Below are positions 12,501-22,199 of a stretch of DNA of 64,000 nucleotides, piece after piece. Made by a program: the position numbers and the translations under genes. The notes beneath the pieces were generated by a model, which made no database searches, had not been told where the DNA came from, and saw nothing but the letters and a program-made list of their open reading frames with translations. The first letter of the stretch is position 1. Every line of letters begins with the position of its first letter. Location of the stretch: positions 3,041,001 through 3,105,000 of the forward strand of contig CALZFC010000042.1 in the NCBI GenBank assembly GCA_945643635.1, in the 5' to 3' direction. The DNA is from Allodiplogaster sudhausi (taxonomy: Eukaryota > Nematoda > Chromadorea > Rhabditida > Diplogasteridae).

Positions 12501-15500
12501 ATTCTGGGGTGGGCGACATGAGGCGCTGCTCCAGCATTTTCACCTAAGAGAACTTAAGAGTTCGTTGCTGACAAATCAGTTAGAAATAAACCTTCTCATC
12601 ATACGATGTTATTAGAGAAATAGATTGTTCTTGAGATGACGAAAGCTGAGATTTCGTTGTTGCAACCACATCTTCCGAAATAAAAGCTTGTGAGTTGGCG
12701 TCAGTCGTCAAAGCCTTCAAATGAATTTTGAGAAGTGTTGTATTTTGACATCTCATCATCAAGTAGGTTGTGTGCATTGCCCATCTCAAAATAATGTATT
12801 ACAAATGGTTAACTAATGTTTTTTTACACGAAAATAACTAATAACCTGCATGTCCTCTGTGGGAGGCTGCGTGGCATCCGAAGAAACTTTCTCGGAAGTA
12901 GCGTCTGTGATGCCCACTACATCCCTTTCCATGTCCGCTACCTCCACAGCTACCTCGGATTCCTGATATTATGTCTTTATTACGCCAAAGTTGCTTTAAA
13001 TTTCTCCCAAGTTATTCTATGCCACTTGCCTTGCTCTGATCTTCCGTCGTTTCCCCAGTCTTAGCTTGCTCAGGAAGAGTCTGGGATATCGAGAGAGTCT
13101 TCTGAACCATGACATCAGCTTCTTGCTCTCTTGGTTGTCGGGGAAGCTGAAAAGTGCCAGTGACCGCATTCTCTTCGTCGACTGCTGCATCGACGCTCTG
13201 GACAGGCTGAGTTGTTGAGGGCAGGATAATGGTCGTCTGGGCGGTGGGCGTGGCTGGCTGAGAGAGACGGCCGACGGGGCCGTCCTCGGTTACCGTAACT
13301 TTGCATGAATGGACTGAAGTGCCGTGGCAGTTGGATGCGTGGCAGTAGAATGTGCCCGCGTGCTGCCAGTCAACACTGGTCAGAGTTAGTGACGTCACGT
13401 TCTTCTTGTAAGACATGCTCGTGTCCCTCAAGACAAAGACAATAATTCAGTTGGCAATTAACTTTTTAACAAATGTATGAACTCCTTCTGTGGCTCGATA
13501 TGGTTGCATTTTCTTTTAACAGAAAGGCATGAGATAAGATGCCCGTATAAGACAGAAAAACTGACGCGGATACGTTGATCTTCTCTTCCCCGAAGTACCA
13601 CTCGATGAATGGAATCGGATTCCCGCGAACGCGCGTTTCCATCCGCAGCGGTTCGCCCTTTCGTGCAGAGTACTCTTCATACTTCGAGTCGAATCTGAAC
13701 CAATATCTCCTAGGCTACTCTTCATATTTTATGTTCGGCCGATTTACATATTAAGTTGTTGTAAAACTTAGGATACTGTCAAAGGAATCGAGAAACGAAC
13801 TTTGGTGCTCCAGTCTCGGCCAGACTTTCGCAGGCAGTCATGAAGCTTTCGTCGTCCTCTTCAGTCTCCTCCTCTTCTTCCTCCTGCTCAAGAATAGTTC
13901 TGACTGCGTCTGCGACGGCATCCACAACGACGATGGCAACCATCTCGGTCGCCATGGACTCGGCTACTTTCACCAGCAGCTTGTACTCCTCTTAAATAAT
14001 TCAGCATAAACAAAAAAAGTGACAAGACATTACGACCTTCTTTCTTGCGAATTTCGGTAGTTTCCTGCAGGCTCTCGGCAAGTGAATCAGGTTTCTTCTC
14101 GAAGACTTCCGAAGCGGGCGTTTCGGGCTTGGGCGATGGAGATGCCGGCTTCTCATCCAGCTTCTTGACCTTTCCCTCGACGACAGTCGTCTCTGATTCA
14201 TCTTCTGGCGGAGTCTCGGACACTTTGACGATGACGACATCTTCCAAGTCGGGGGGCGTATCCTCTGGCTGCTTCTTCATCGCTGCCAACTTGCACGTGC
14301 TCTCGGTCATGCCAAACTCGCTCTCGGCGCGGCAGGCGAACACTCCTGGAAATAACTCATTTTCTTATTGCACATGTTGAAATGACAATGAATATGACCA
14401 TAATCTTCGTCGGAAGGCGAGTGAATGGTCAGGGAGAGCGTGCCATCGGACAAGGAATGCATTTCGAAGTTCGGAGATGCCTCCACTTTCACAGAGTCTT
14501 TCCACCAGCTCACCGTTGTCGGAGACGATGTTTCCAGCTAAACGTCTATTACTAAAATCTGCCAAGATTTTCGCTGACTTCTTAACCGATGTGTGGTTGG
14601 CACGTCGAGAAAGAAAGCGAAAGCAAGCAAATGACCTTGCAGACGAGATGGACGCAGTTCTGGTCGAGTTCTGGTTCGACGAGAAGAGTCTCGATGAACT
14701 TTGGCGGGAGCATCACGACTTCGACGTCGTCGTCGTTCAGCTCGCGTGCCATGGCCGAATCGGCTGCTGCCGCTTTCTCGGCCAGGTCCTCTTTTGCTAC
14801 AAGTCTCATTACTTTACTTTACATTTTAGGTATTTTTCCCAATTTGAATATTCGCCCCTCTTTCATCCCGCATGAATCCTCTGTCATCATACCTTGGATG
14901 GCAATATACGCTGCTGTTTCTGCGCTTCCGTGAGGATTACTAGCACTGCATTTGTAGATTCCCGCGTGTTCTGTGTAGACTTCAGGGTGGACGAGCTCGC
15001 AGACTCCGTCCGGAAGAATCTAAATGTCGTTCCTTCCAAACTAATATTTGTTGACTTGAGAAAAAAGGCAAACAGGCAATTACCGCAGTAGCGAGGTCTT
15101 TCTTGTTGGGAAGGTCATCCACAACGACGTCATCCTTCGACCACTTCACCACCGCCGATGGCTCTGCGTCAATCTTGCAGCGCAATTCCAAGCGAGAACC
15201 TGCACTCACAATCAGATATAGCGAATATTGTGCTTTAAGTTAATCGAGAATTTCTGCCTCTTACCTGCTTAAAAATTGCATAATTTCATAATTGATTTGC
15301 TCCAATGTTTTACAGTTTCCATCTCACAACACTTCCGACTGACCTTCCTGAAGGGTTTGCGAATGGAGAGGAGTCATGATCTTTGGTGCTCGTTCATTTG
15401 GCAGGGATGGCGACACGAGTTCATACGAATCTGATTCTGAATGTAAAATAATTTCAATACAAATTTACATAGATATGTATGTACAAACGAATTAATGAAT

Positions 15501-18500
15501 AATTTAATGTTACTTTCAAAATATGTATGCATCTCCGCCTCGCCTACCTCTTAATGACTAATGTTAATTCACTAGCATCTTAGACTATTACACACTCGGC
15601 AAAAGGCATAGTAAATAAGCTGTAAGAAAGAGAAGAATTTGGAAAGCCACTCTGGCATAGATTAGAAACAGAGAACTCACTCTCGCGAACACTCAGCATG
15701 GACTCGGATGACACTGAGCCCGTCGCGTTCTCGGCAACCACTCGCACTATACCAGACAGGGCGCAGTCTACTCTAGGAATGGTGAGAAGGCTCTCGTGGG
15801 TGGTGGAGTCAACGATGGCGTCAGCATTAGTTCCATCGACAGTCTTCTGGGCAAGATTCCAAGTGAAGGTACAGCTGGCTGAAGCCTTCTCGACTCCTAC
15901 TCCCACGACGAACTGCTCCCCTTCGTTCATCTCCACGGCTTCAGGCAACTCCTTGACCCATCGGGGCGCCTCAGGTTTCCTCTCCTTCGCCGAAGCGATC
16001 GCTGCGGGCACTCGGAGCACCGTTCCACTGCGGGCGACTCCGAACTGATTGCGAGCTTCTGCGATGACGACGGCATCTGCTGTCGGGGCAGACAAGAGAT
16101 GCAAAGAATGTCGCCCGTTTCCTTCATCGACCACCTTCACTTCCTGCTCCGCTCCAGTAATGCGCCTTCCATTGACGTGCCACGCGACCACAATTGGAGG
16201 CGCTCCATCAACTCGAACTCTCAAATTCCGAACCGCGTCCTGTCCTTGGAGCATAACTTCGGCGGGAAGAGTTTCGACAAAGGTTGGGGTGGTGTTTATC
16301 TTCTCAGCCGGTTTCGCTTCAACCGGAACTTGCACGATAACTTTAGATGAAGTTGAATCTTGTCCGAGATCGTTCGACGCAATTGCTTCATATCTTCCTG
16401 ATGCAGGAACGATGACTCGAGCAACGGACTGATTGATGGATTCTTCGAATGAGACATTGGCGCTCGGCTTCAACTCAAAGTTATTGTGTTTCCACGAGAA
16501 GGAAGCGGGTGGAATGGCATCGGCAGAGACGGAGAGAAGCAGAGGCTGGCCAAAGGGAACGCGGATCACTCCGGGCAGCTTCTCCACGATGCGCGGCCTC
16601 TGGGGCAAGTCTCTGCGGCCTTCACTGTAAGTCCGCTTGACGAGTCGGAAGATGGCCGGCTTGGCCGTCGTCGGCTGTCGGAGAGGGCCGTGGAATTCCT
16701 CCACGAAGCCATCCACTCGGACTTTGGTGACACTTGTGACGGAGCCAAGTTCATTCGTTGCAATGACTCGGTAGATGCCCTCGCCTGGTCGTAAGAAAGT
16801 GGCTCTGCTGGTGTTCCTGTCTGATTCTTCGATCAGAATGTGCTGGCCCGACTTAACTTCGAAGTTGTTGACGAACCACTGGAAGCTCGCTTCAGGAATT
16901 GCGTCAACATTGATGGTGAGTGAAAGTGACTCGTTTTCACGGACAAAGCAGCCGCCCTCTGGGAGACAAGACAATAGATTCGGAGGTCGAGGCAAGGAAG
17001 CGCCGCCGCTTGCCCTTCGGAAGGTGATGCGCGGAGTACCGTTTTCGGGTGGCACGCTGCGCACTGGCGTCGACTCCTCTTCAGTGACTGAAGAAGTCAT
17101 GGCGTTACCTTCTCTCCTTCTCACTGTCTCGAGTGAAGTTGTCGACGTGCCAAGTGAACTGGTTCGATCTGTCGGAATTGGACTGGTGATGGTGATGGCA
17201 TTCTGGATGAACTCGGGAAGTTCCCCTGAGAGTGGTCGCACACTCAGGCCCTCGCTGACATCCACAGTGAGAGTGGGAATGTTCTCTGGAGGTGGCTGAG
17301 AAGCTCTCTTCGACACGACTCGACAAGTCTGCTGGCTGCTGCCCACCTCATTCTGGGCTCTCACTGCGTAACGGCCCAGTTTGACCGGCGGCCGAACCAC
17401 GAGTGTCGATCGATTCCGCTCCTGGAGGATCGACACGCGCTCTGAGGGACGCAACTCGAATCCGTTGAGACTCCATGTGAATGACGCTGTCGGCAATGCA
17501 GAGACATCAACACTCAACACGAATTTGTCTTCAATGTTGATCTGGAGTTCGTGTGGAAGGAGAAGAGTGAAGGCTGGCGGCTGTGGTAGAAAACGACTGG
17601 AATCGGAGGGAGTCTTGAGAAGCGGCCGAGGTTGTCGCTGCTCGCCACTCTCCTCGCCTGCAATCCACTCATGCGAGAAGGAAAGAGAACGTGCTGGGGA
17701 AGAGGGAGAACTCACTTCACGCGCACTCGCCTGCTTCTTGTCTACTTAGCCTGCGCCATGCACTATACAAAGCTTTCGAAAGTGTTTTAGCTGAAGCAAC
17801 GTCACGCAGTGAGGAGGGAAATGGCAAGGCGAAGAGATAACGTGAAGTGAGTTAGAAGGACAAGAAAAGGAAGGTATCAAAGTTGTTGTACACATACCCG
17901 ATGGCAGTCTGGCAAGCTGAGCATTCGTGCCCGCCTTCGCGTACTCGGCGTGTCGTTCGATGTGGCGTACTCCACGGGGCAGAGAACGCGATCTCTGGTA
18001 GTAGTTAACCTTAATCAATTTCTTCTTTAAAAATATATTCTCATATGTATGTACATATTTAAAATATGCTTTAAAGGGAAAAAGTGAAAGATAAAGAATG
18101 CTCGAGAGAAAAAGATGCGGTGACCTCGAACTCGTTGACTTGTCGGCTGCTGCCACAGTCCCCTTCGGTCTCGGCAGGCGAGTGCTGGCTGCTACTCATG
18201 GCAGACGCGCCAGTCACGCGCGCAATCCGCTCACCAGGCGCCACCGGAGGCCGCATCTGCCGAGACGTATTCGCTGCAAAGGAAGAGCAGATTGTTGACA
18301 GGAGCAAGGGATCAATGGGCGAGGCTTACCCTTAAAGACTTCCACAAAGCCACAGCTGATCGCCGTCCCGTGAAGATTCGTCGCCACCACCTGAAATCAC
18401 TCACAGTTAGACTTATGTATAATCAAGTGGATTATAAAGGGAGTATTGCAAGTGACACCTTGTATTCGCCTCCAACCGGAATGGGGAAGCGTGCGACGCA

Positions 18501-21500
18501 GCGATTCGGCTGCGGGTGGAAGAGCTCGACGCGGCCCGAGCCATCGCGGAACTCGAAGCCGTTCACAAACCATTGGAACCTACATAAATGCTTATACATA
18601 TGTATGTATCTCATAATGTTTACCTTTCAGTAATTAAATTTAGTATTAAATTTTTCATAGCATTAGAACACATGTATGAACATACATACAGTACCGCTCA
18701 GCGGCCAGGGGTCAATGCTATAGCGGCTATAGCGGCTATAGCCAAAAGAGGCCAAGCGAAATTAAGGCCTGTAACATTTTTGTTTTCAGAATTCATTGTT
18801 ATTTCTGTCTTCAGGGCAATGCTCTGCATCCATTAAGCTCAAAAACTCTACAAAACAATGCATATTCACCAAAATGGAAAATCTTGTAAATATGTGGTGC
18901 AGGAACACCACAATTTGTAGTGTGTGAATGTGTCATCGTTTCAGTGAAATTTATAAAGGCACTTGCTCGAACCGTATAACAACTTTAAATTACAGTTTCA
19001 AGCTATATTTTGCATCCTTTTGTCTTATGAAGATACTTTTAATGCTACAAGTGAAAAAGGAATGGCAAAAAATCTTGCAAAAAAATTTGGAAGAAATAAG
19101 CTCAAAGGAGGAACCGAACACCAGCTCTTCCGTTCATGCACATGCTAAGCATACCAATGCTCCATCCAGCCATAATGTTAGCCAACTCGAAACAATTTTA
19201 AGAAACATTTTGACGGCTTTTAAGAGTTGTTAGAGTCCATGCCATAAAAATTCATTGCTTTCAGTAGTGTTCTGTAAGTTGCCACATTTCAATTTCGAAA
19301 ACAAAGTTTTGGGTTGCCTCCTCTCCTCTCATTGGAATATATTTTTTACGAACGAACTTTCCAGATTTGAATTCCAAAAGCTCAGAAAAACGTTTGCTGC
19401 GATTGGGGTTAGAACCTGTGACATGCAAAATCGCAGGCTGGCGCTTAACCCACTGCGCCACAACTATCATATCCGTTCGCCTCCCAAGCCAAACTTTAGC
19501 AGTGGGTACTTCGAAAATTTACCCCCTCTTTCTCTCTCTCGATTTATTCTCCCTTTTCTTCGCTTTGAATTGCTTCGCCTCCTCTTTGAGTTCTTATTTT
19601 GATTCTCCTTATTTTTTTTTCAAAACATTCGCCCCGGTTGGGATTCGTACCTGCGACGCTCAAAACAGCACGCTAACGCGCAGCCTACTGCGCTACGCAG
19701 GCCATGTACGGGCTCTCAAGCCCGATAAAGATAATGGCAAATCAGCCATATACGTCACCATTCAATTTCTTTCTCTCACTCTCTCTCTCTCGCTCTCTCG
19801 GTACGTATTGTTTTGTCCTATCTTTGCTTCGCTCGAAATGGCACGAATTTAGATCAACTTCGAGTCCACAGAGCAAAAAGTTACGTTACCCTTGGGTATT
19901 ACTTATAAGTAAACCATTGAAAGTCAGTACAAAGTGTCCAGGCCGAAATCCAGATAGCGTCGCTGCAATCGCACTGATGTCAATTAGAGCTCAAAGGGGA
20001 TTGCTCAAAGCGGAAACAAAGGGAGACCAGTCAACGCCTGGCTTTAGGCCTCTGATGTGGCCTGCGGAACGCAGTAAGTTGCTCTCCAGCTTGAACTTTT
20101 GTGCGTCGCAGGTTCGAATCCCTACCGGGGCGAAAATTTGCCTAGGAAAAATTAAGGAGAGTCAAGATCGGAGCTCAAAGTGGAGGATTGTTCAAAGCGA
20201 AGCAAAGAGAGTGCAAATCAAGACGTAATACAGAGACCCACTTTCAAGGTTTGGCTTGGTCGAACAGACATAATTGGTGTAGCGCAGTGGGTTAAGCGCT
20301 AGTCTGCGATTTTGCATGTCACAGGTTCTAACCCCAATCGTAGCAAACGTTTTTTTTCTGATTGTGAGCGTTTGGAATTCAAATCTGGAAAGTTCGTTCG
20401 TAAAAAAATATATTCCGATGAGAGGAGAGGAGACAACCCGAAACTTTGTTTTTGAAATTGAAATGTGTCAACTTACAGAACACTACTGAAAGCAATGAAT
20501 TTTTATGGCATGGACTCTAACAACTCTTAAAAGCCGTCAAAATGTTTCCTAAAATTGTTTCGAGTTGGCTAACATTATGGCTGGATGGAGCATTGGTATG
20601 CTTAGCATGTTCATGAGCCGAAGAGCCGGTGTTCGGTTGCTCTTTTGAGCTAATTTCTTCCAATTTTTTTGCAAGATTTTTTGCCATACCTTTTTCACTT
20701 GTAGCATTAAAAGTATCTTCATAAGACAAAAGGATGCAAAATATAGCTTGAAACTGTAATTTAAAGTTGTTATACGGTTCGAGCAAGTGCCTTTATAAAT
20801 TTCACTGAAACAATGACACATTCACACACTACAAATTGTGGTGTTCCTGCACCACATATTTACAAGATTTTCCATTTTGGTGAATATGCATTGTTTTGTA
20901 GAGTTTTTGAGCTTAATGGATGCAGAACATTGCCCTGAAGACAGAAATAACAATGAATTCTGAAAACAAAAATGTTACAGGCCTTAATTTCGCTTGGCCT
21001 CTTTTGGCTATAGCCGCTATAGCCGCTATAGCATTGACCCCTGGCCGCTGAGCGGTACTGTACATACATATGTATGTACATACATACATATGATTACATT
21101 CTAGAGATTAAAATATTAGGCAAGAGAAACGGAAAGATCGATAGACTGAGAGAGATGGAGAGAAAAGTGCGGACTGGGCGGGTGGATTCGCATCGACTTC
21201 GACGTCGAGAAGAGCCTGCGAGCCAGGCTGGACGGTGAGGTTGGGCACTTGGTTGATGAAGCGAGGAGCCTGGTTGAAGACGATGGACGAACGACGAGAG
21301 TCGCTGACCTCTTCGCCCGCCACGCGGGAAGACTCCGAGATGTCATCGTAGTTCGCTGCTGCTGAAATTCGCTTTCTCTTCAAAATATTCTAGAGTATTA
21401 TATTATCAGTAATGAAAATAATTTCCACTTTTTTTTTAACAATATATTTGTGTTTAATTTTATGTTTGGTTGAAAGAAACAAGAAACCAGTGATGCAAAT

Positions 21501-22034
21501 GTATCCGTAAGTGGTGGAGACTCCGGCGGGGTTCGTGGCCGTGCACTTGTAGACGCCTTCTTCGGGCCTCTCGACAGTGAGAGAAGTGATGTTCAAAGAG
21601 TGGCGAGTGGAGTACTTTCTTCTGTCTGCCAGAACAGGCCGGTCATTCACGAACCACTCGAAGATGGCCGGCGGTTCCGATGACACTTCCACCACAAGAG
21701 TAAGCGTGTCAGAAGACAGCACCCGGTATGCTTTGATCACCTCAAACAGCATATTCATTCTCCATAACAGTCTAGACAGAGAATCTCCGAGACAACGGTT
21801 AAACTTGCGACTGACTTGAACAAACTTTGGCGGGACGCAAGCGACAAATGATTTGATTTCACTAGTCCAGTGTTCCTCCGTAAACGATTGGGATTGGGAG
21901 CCGCAGGAGCGGATGAGATGAGTCTCTGCTATTGTGCTCCCTGCGGGGTTCGTTCGATGCACGATAGATTCACGATCTACAATTCTACTTCTTAAGGATG
22001 GCCTTTGTGCAATGAGTGATTATGAGAGAGAGAG

Positions 22035-22074
<40 letters not shown>

Positions 22075-22199
22075 TGTTGCGTAAGCTGAGGCTGGACTTG
22101 ACGGGGCGGTGATGGCAGAGCGAAGGGTGAGACTAGCCGGGCCTGGCCCGCCCGACTCGTCCCCCACTTCCACTCGAAGCTCTTGTCCCTCCGGTCGTG
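217..22199 (-). CDS. ttn-1: TTN-1/titin-like giant muscle protein, N-terminal part (gene runs past position 1)
   Basis: Giant sarcomeric protein of Ig domains joined by long disordered linkers. Exons traced on the minus strand with phase checked at every junction, N to C: 22074-~22199, 21816-21940, 21488-21740, 21175-21361, 18459-18579, 18330-18390, 18125-18273, 17898-17994, 15681-17741, 15344-15436, 15084-15199, 14893-15019, 14636-14796, 14399-14537, 14037-14345, 13801-13990, 13566-13694, 13030-13426, 12846-12962, 12592-12714, 12412-12543, 12068-12343, 11720-11893, 11441-11599, 11254-11382, 11065-11181, 10825-11009, 9331-9470, 3757-8748, 3360-3707, 2534-2661, 1976-2039, 1148-1273, 795-1033, 415-552, 217-285. 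That is about 4,160 residues, with no stop before the window edge. The TTN-1 assignment rests on the N-terminal motif AETHLIRS...GSQSQS...EEHW followed by an Ig domain with YKCTATNPAGVSTTYGYI, as I recall the C. elegans protein; UNC-89 is unlikely because no SH3/DH/PH region leads the Ig array. The initiating exon is not certain. Confidence 0.85.
795..3707 (-). CDS. ttn-1: ttn-1 exons: two further Ig domains at the C-terminal side of the window
   Basis: Exon 3360-3707 encodes an acidic lead (ASGTEESEEEGAAE) and an Ig domain (TATIACELEASEEQRELRWLR, then SAVYSVCIGGVQF). The following domain is split over exons 2534-2661 (STTISCETDVELKKAIWEK), 1976-2039 (DGVPVVPLAPEHSSTQEAQN), 1148-1273 (ADSGEYSVLVDG) and 795-1033, which continues into an E/D/P-rich linker. 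Reading across the four junctions restores IWEK-DGVPV and a normal Ig fold. The G-strand motif YSVxVxG/YSLKVN recurs in several domains of this region, suggesting local duplication of domains. Confidence 0.82.
1372..1813. mobile_element. TA-flanked non-autonomous DNA transposon (Tc1/mariner/pogo-like MITE)
   Basis: The left end CCGTATTTTCTCTATTAGTG and the right end, ending CTAATAGAGGAAATACGG, are inverted repeats. Both are flanked by TA (1370-1371 and 1814-1815), the target-site duplication of the IS630-Tc1-mariner superfamily. The 442-bp interior repeats G-rich units (CTATTAGAGGGGG) and a CTATTTTTCAATACCC block twice. There is no transposase frame. It lies inside a ttn-1 intron (1274-1975). 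Confidence 0.8.
3757..8748 (-). CDS. ttn-1: ttn-1 giant 4,992-nt exon: disordered acidic region followed by two Ig domains
   Basis: About 1,664 codons without an intron in a gene whose other exons are mostly under 400 nt. The first ~1,400 residues are low-hydrophobicity, rich in E, D, S and T. A helical patch lies around LTTLESMIDEASEMAES and RELHDLFVQINHEINTIKLF, and a Lys/Ser cluster follows (IAKKKKNSSRSSSK). Two near-identical proline motifs, PPVAPPRKRR and PPVAPPRSKR (about 6230-6320), match PxxPxR SH3 ligands. The C-terminal end holds two Ig domains (TATITCELNSY...LIEWYRG; ARFLSPPQTLFVMDG...LVVWFKERRP). Acceptor TTTTAG at 8749-8754; donor GTCAGT opens a 49-nt intron (3708-3756). Confidence 0.88.
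9331..11009 (-). CDS. ttn-1: ttn-1 exons: I-set Ig domain split by a 1.35-kb intron
   Basis: Exon 10825-11009 encodes SAMCSVSESSSGTGFEMPKF, then the first half of an I-set Ig domain (AVFKCTVKGVPMPEVQWTVDG). Exon 9331-9470 supplies the second half (DYTVVYEDGVCLLRIHEVL...GEYACEAANDAGRA). Joining CG from the first exon with C from the second gives Arg, and the spliced sequence reads ESDRDYTV, a normal Ig D/E-strand. Here the canonical Cys, Trp and Cys are all present, unlike in the five-domain exon. The intervening intron (9471-10824) is swollen by a foldback element. Confidence 0.87.
9604..10686. mobile_element. foldback element with ~400-bp inverted arms
   Basis: Left arm about 9604-10013 and right arm about 10277-10686 are long, nearly identical inverted copies. 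For example GCGTCGGACGATTCGGACGC at the left end has its complement at the right end, and GCCGGTTAACAACATATTTT occurs in inverse near 10285. The ~260-bp centre is unique. I could not find a convincing target-site duplication or a transposase. The element occupies most of a ttn-1 intron that splits an Ig domain. Confidence 0.75.
11065..15436 (-). CDS. ttn-1: ttn-1 exons: Ig pieces and acidic/serine-rich linkers
   Basis: Seventeen short exons separated by mostly 45-110-nt introns. They encode Ig fragments (LELRCKIDAEPSAVVKW...GIYKCSASNPHGSAE; KFIETLL...VSWWKDSVKV...GVFACRAESEFGMTE; APKFDSKYEEYSARKG...FIEWYFGEEKI...GTFYCHASNCHGTSV). Between these lie linkers rich in E, D, S, T and P, such as EQEEEEEETEEDDESF and KPASPSPKPETPASE. 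The exon at 13030-13426 ends in AAG followed by GCAAGT, a textbook GC donor; using it keeps phase 0 into the next exon. The linker exons at 11441-12714 have no domain I recognise. Confidence 0.8.
15681..17741 (-). CDS. ttn-1: ttn-1 exon encoding five tandem Ig domains
   Basis: Single 2,061-nt exon. After a basic/serine leader it encodes five consecutive Ig-like domains of about 90-100 residues. Each starts with a P-x-F/L/I-x-x-x-LP pattern (PPAFTLLLP, PPNLLSCLP, PRIVEKLP, PTFVETLP, APRWVKELP). They keep the core tryptophan (FTWSLNGFEL, FQWFVNNFEV, FSWKHNNFEL, VAWHVNGRRI, FTWNLAQ) and the terminal A-x-N-x-x-G turn. In most of them the canonical B- and F-strand cysteines are replaced (for example LSVDVSAL, RYAVRAQNEVG, RYEAIASNDLG), so the disulfide is missing, as is common in intracellular muscle Ig domains. 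Acceptor after TAG at 17742-17743, donor GTGAGT. Confidence 0.88.
19399..19469 (-). other. tRNA-derived sequence (SINE-like head), minus orientation
   Basis: Read on the minus strand this has an A-box-like GCGCAGTGGGTTAAGCGC, a G/C-rich anticodon-arm-like segment, and a B-box GGTTCTAACCC 35-40 nt later. Spacing matches RNA polymerase III internal promoters. No intact cloverleaf acceptor stem or terminal pairing is evident, so it is treated as a derived repeat, not a functional tRNA gene. Confidence 0.55.
19630..19702 (-). other. tRNA-derived sequence (SINE-like head), minus orientation
   Basis: On the minus strand: A-box-like TAGCGCAGTAGGCTGCGCG and B-box GGTACGAATCC followed by CAACCGGGGCG. 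This is a second family member within the palindromic element, with a tail matching the plus-strand copy at 20058-20132. Confidence 0.55.
20058..20132 (+). other. tRNA-derived sequence (SINE-like head)
   Basis: Contains a perfect B-box GGTTCGAATCC followed by CTACCGGGGCG, preceded by GTGCGTCGCA. It is the inverted counterpart of the copy at 19630-19702. The A-box region (GCGGAACGCAGTAAGTTGC) is weaker. Confidence 0.55.
20274..20342 (+). other. tRNA-derived sequence (SINE-like head)
   Basis: GTGTAGCGCAGTGGGTTAAG (A-box type) and CAGGTTCTAACCCC (B-box type) separated by about 35 nt. Nearly identical to the inverted copy at 19399-19469, so it was duplicated as part of the palindrome. Confidence 0.55.
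21175..21940 (-). CDS. ttn-1: ttn-1 exons: first Ig domain and start of second
   Basis: Three exons. The first Ig domain begins at PPKFVQVIKAYRV and contains FEWFVNDRPV and the typical F/G-strand signature EGVYKCTATNPAG. A 75-nt intron (21741-21815) lies inside it and stays open in frame, so the raw reading frame looks continuous; removing it restores VQ-VIKAY. The next exon carries an acidic serine-rich linker (ISESSRVAGEEVSDSRRSS) and the A-B strands of the second Ig domain. That domain is completed only after a 2.6-kb intron, by the exon at 18459-18579 (FQWFVNGFEF). Confidence 0.85.
22022..22071. repeat. GA microsatellite in ttn-1 intron
   Basis: Nearly perfect (GA)n tract, which is (CT)n on the ttn-1 sense strand, directly downstream of the donor of the exon ending at 22074. 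Confidence 0.9.

Larger units (their letters stand above)
18689..21060. mobile_element. 2.37-kb TA-flanked palindromic element with tRNA-derived cores
   Basis: Begins CAGTACCGCTCAGCGGCC and ends with its complement, with TA immediately outside both ends (18687-18688, 21061-21062), the hallmark of a Tc1/mariner-type insertion. The inverted arms are at least ~770 bp each (18689 to ~19510 against ~20235 to 21060). They include a short tandem GCGGCTATA motif and the same roughly 100-codon open frame (KGTCSNRITTLNYSF) in opposite orientations. The interior carries four sequences with tRNA A- and B-box motifs. It lies in the ttn-1 intron between exons 18459-18579 and 21175-21361 and makes up most of it. 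Confidence 0.8.

Noticed and set aside
18928..19233. 101-codon frame as a host gene
   Set aside because: It lies inside the palindromic element, and the same frame appears inverted at 20549-20821 with divergence and disruptions; it is repeat DNA.
19399..20342. Functional tRNA genes
   Set aside because: A- and B-boxes are present, but acceptor stems do not pair cleanly and the sequences occur as inverted repeat pairs inside a transposon-like element.
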